Made by a program: the position numbers and the translations under genes
Assembly: GCA_017430765.1 (NCBI GenBank)
Contig: JAFRMI010000027.1
Span: 1-7,533 of the forward strand
DNA from: Lachnospiraceae bacterium
GTDB taxonomy: Bacteria; Bacillota_A; Clostridia; Lachnospirales; Lachnospiraceae
Reading direction: 5' to 3'
DNA length: 7,533 bases
Part shown: positions 6,072 to 7,533 of the stretch, in pieces
How the letters are laid out: each line of letters opens with the position of its first letter
How positions within the stretch are numbered: the first letter of the stretch is position 1
Notes under the pieces: generated by a model
What the model saw: only the letters and a program-made list of their open reading frames with translations
Databases searched by the model: none
What the model was told of the DNA's origin: nothing

Positions 6072-7533
6072 ATGAAAATCATCAAACAGGGCCGGGAACT
6101 GAAAGGAACGATCCGCGTTCCCGGCGACAAGTCCATTTCACACAGAAGTATCATGTTCGGCGCGATTGCGGAGGGCGATACGGTCGTGCACAATTTTCTG
6201 AAAAGCGCGGACTGCCTCGCTACGATCGACTGTTTTCGGAGAATGGGGATTGTCATCGAAGAGGATGCGGACGGATCGCTGACGGTCCGCGGGAAGGGCC
6301 TTTATGGACTTGAGGATCCGCACTGCGGTATGCCGGGCTCCATCGGTTCTGCAGATGGCGGCAGCGATAATGAAAATGCAGCCATTTCGGGAGGCGCCCC
6401 CAAGAAAGGGCCGCTTGACGCCATGAACAGCGGGACGACCGTCCGGCTCATGAGCGGAATCCTCGCCGGACAGAACTTTACTTCGGTTATTACGGGGGAT
6501 GACTCCCTGAAGAAGCGTCCCATGCGGCGCATCATGACGCCCCTTACAGAGATGGGCATCCGTATCACTTCTGCCGGCGGGGACGGGAAACTCCCCCTCA
6601 CAATTGAAGGCGGGCATCCGAAGGGCATTCATTATTCTTCCCCGGTCGCTTCCGCGCAGGTGAAGTCGTGTGTTCTTCTGGCGGGCCTTTATGCGGACGA
6701 ACCGACTTATTATACGGAACCGGCTCTATCCAGAAATCATACGGAGCTCATGCTGCGTGCCTTCGGGGCGGACCTGGTACTGCCGGGGGAGGATGGAAAG
6801 ATAAGAGCGGCCTGTGAAGGTACGGGGGGAGCCTTGGATCCTGTTGGAAACGGGACAGATCCTGCATCTTTGGGCCGAGGAGCGGATGCATTTTCCGAAG
6901 AAATAAATGCCGGCTTTACGACGATCCTGCGGCCCGGCCGGCCGCTCAAAGGGCAGGAGATCTGCGTGCCCGGGGATATCTCGTCGGCGTATTTCCTGGC
7001 GGCGGGGCTCCTTGTGCCCGGATCCGAAATTCTGCTGAAAGACGTCGGCATCAATGAGACGCGCGACGGCATTCTCCGGGTGATCCGCGCGATGGGCGGC
7101 GCCGTGGAGGTTATAAATGAGAGGGTCGTGACCGGCGAAAGGGCCGCAGATCTTCGGGTCCGTTATTCTGCGCTGAAAGGGACGGAGATCGGCGGAGCGC
7201 TGATCCCCACGCTGATCGATGAGATTCCGATGATCGCGGTCATGGCGGCAGCGGCGGAGGGAGACACGGTGATCCGTGACGCCGCGGAACTGAAAGTGAA
7301 AGAGACGGACCGCCTGGCGGCCATTGTGCGGAATCTGCGTCTTATGGGCGCGGATGTCGACGAGACAGAGGACGGGATGGTGATTCACGGGAAAGGCGGA
7401 AGTGCGGATGGCTTTCATGCGGGAAGCGGGAGAGCTGTTCTTCACGGCGCGGTGATTGATCCCATGGGGGACCACCGCATGGCGATGTCGATGAGTATCG
7501 CGGGCCTTATCGCGGAGGGGGAAACGGTGATTA
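6072..7533 (+). CDS. aroA: 3-phosphoshikimate 1-carboxyvinyltransferase (EPSP synthase), partial at right edge, with insertions
   Basis: Transfers the enolpyruvyl group of PEP to shikimate-3-phosphate, the sixth shikimate-pathway step, in the cytoplasm. The frame is open from ATG 6072 to the end of the window (487 codons, no stop). Motifs in order: PGDKSISHR (17-25, substrate-binding Lys20/Arg25), MNSGTTVR (118-125), KKRPMRR, SSPVASAQVKS, VPGDISSA (299-306), LIDEIP (catalytic-type Asp383, Glu384), ELKVKETDR (Lys410 to Arg414), GDHRMAMS (466-473). The sequence is closest to the B. subtilis type. By the last motif it is about 90 residues longer than expected. Two insertions are clear: about residues 84-113 before NSGTT, and about 243-282 before VPGDISS, both Gly/Ala/Asp/Ser-rich. 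A smaller one lies before GDHR. All key motifs remain, so it should be active. The start has AAAGGG (6062-6067) close before it. Confidence 0.95.
   Translation, partial: MKIIKQGRELKGTIRVPGDKSISHRSIMFGAIAEGDTVVHNFLKSADCLATIDCFRRMGIVIEEDADGSLTVRGKGLYGLEDPHCGMPGSIGSADGGSDNENAAISGGAPKKGPLDAMNSGTTVRLMSGILAGQNFTSVITGDDSLKKRPMRRIMTPLTEMGIRITSAGGDGKLPLTIEGGHPKGIHYSSPVASAQVKSCVLLAGLYADEPTYYTEPALSRNHTELMLRAFGADLVLPGEDGKIRAACEGTGGALDPVGNGTDPASLGRGADAFSEEINAGFTTILRPGRPLKGQEICVPGDISSAYFLAAGLLVPGSEILLKDVGINETRDGILRVIRAMGGAVEVINERVVTGERAADLRVRYSALKGTEIGGALIPTLIDEIPMIAVMAAAAEGDTVIRDAAELKVKETDRLAAIVRNLRLMGADVDETEDGMVIHGKGGSADGFHAGSGRAVLHGAVIDPMGDHRMAMSMSIAGLIAEGETVI

Noticed and set aside
4664..6256. 530-codon open frame on the - strand opposite the surface protein
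   Set aside because: It is rich in His/Arg/Leu, as expected from the complement of a codon-biased gene, and has no recognisable domain. The + strand gene has a promoter, RBS, signal peptide, domains and terminator.
6138..7475. Several - strand open frames opposite aroA
   Set aside because: They are the antisense of strongly conserved EPSP synthase motifs and resemble no family. The real gene is on + and merely lacks a stop inside the window.

Overview
The window looks like chromosomal DNA from a low-oxygen gut-type Firmicute, probably class Clostridia and perhaps Lachnospiraceae-like. The grounds are AG-rich ribosome binding sites, Rho-independent terminators, a Bacillus/Clostridium-type TyrA with a C-terminal ACT domain, a B. 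subtilis-like AroA, and surface domains (GLUG repeats, divergent InlB-like repeat, FN3/Big_2-like modules) typical of such organisms. G+C is near or slightly above half by eye. The organism is an inference, and no species is claimed. All real genes are on the + strand.

Region 1 (1-3382) is the end of a type IV pilus or type II secretion-like pseudopilin operon. It has the last codons of a possible upstream gene, then three consecutive proteins that each start with a class III (prepilin) signal: a basic leader, Gly at -1, Glu at +5 and a hydrophobic helix. The first may be frameshifted, because its plausible C-terminus continues in another frame up to the next gene. The second is a GspH/GspJ-sized minor pseudopilin. 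The third is a 731-residue giant pilin whose C-terminal half carries GLUG-type repeats, so it is a candidate tip adhesin. A strong terminator at 3354-3382 closes the operon.

Region 2 (3383-7533) holds aromatic amino acid biosynthesis. tyrA (prephenate dehydrogenase with ACT domain) and aroA (EPSP synthase) flank a secreted, lysine-rich, multidomain surface protein with its own consensus promoter, strong RBS and terminator. That gene looks like a self-contained cassette between the two pathway genes. aroA has no stop in the window and runs off the right edge. It is about 90 residues longer than expected, mainly from two insertions at domain-surface positions, and its start lies only 27 bases after the preceding terminator.

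Functionally, the left half displays protein on the cell surface through a pilus-like machine. The right half makes EPSP (the chorismate precursor) and converts prephenate towards tyrosine. The two halves appear to be separate transcription units. No RNA gene, CRISPR array, transposase or phage gene was seen. The most unusual items are the pilin-GLUG fusion, the enlarged AroA, the possible frameshift in the first pseudopilin, and the surface-protein cassette between tyrA and aroA.
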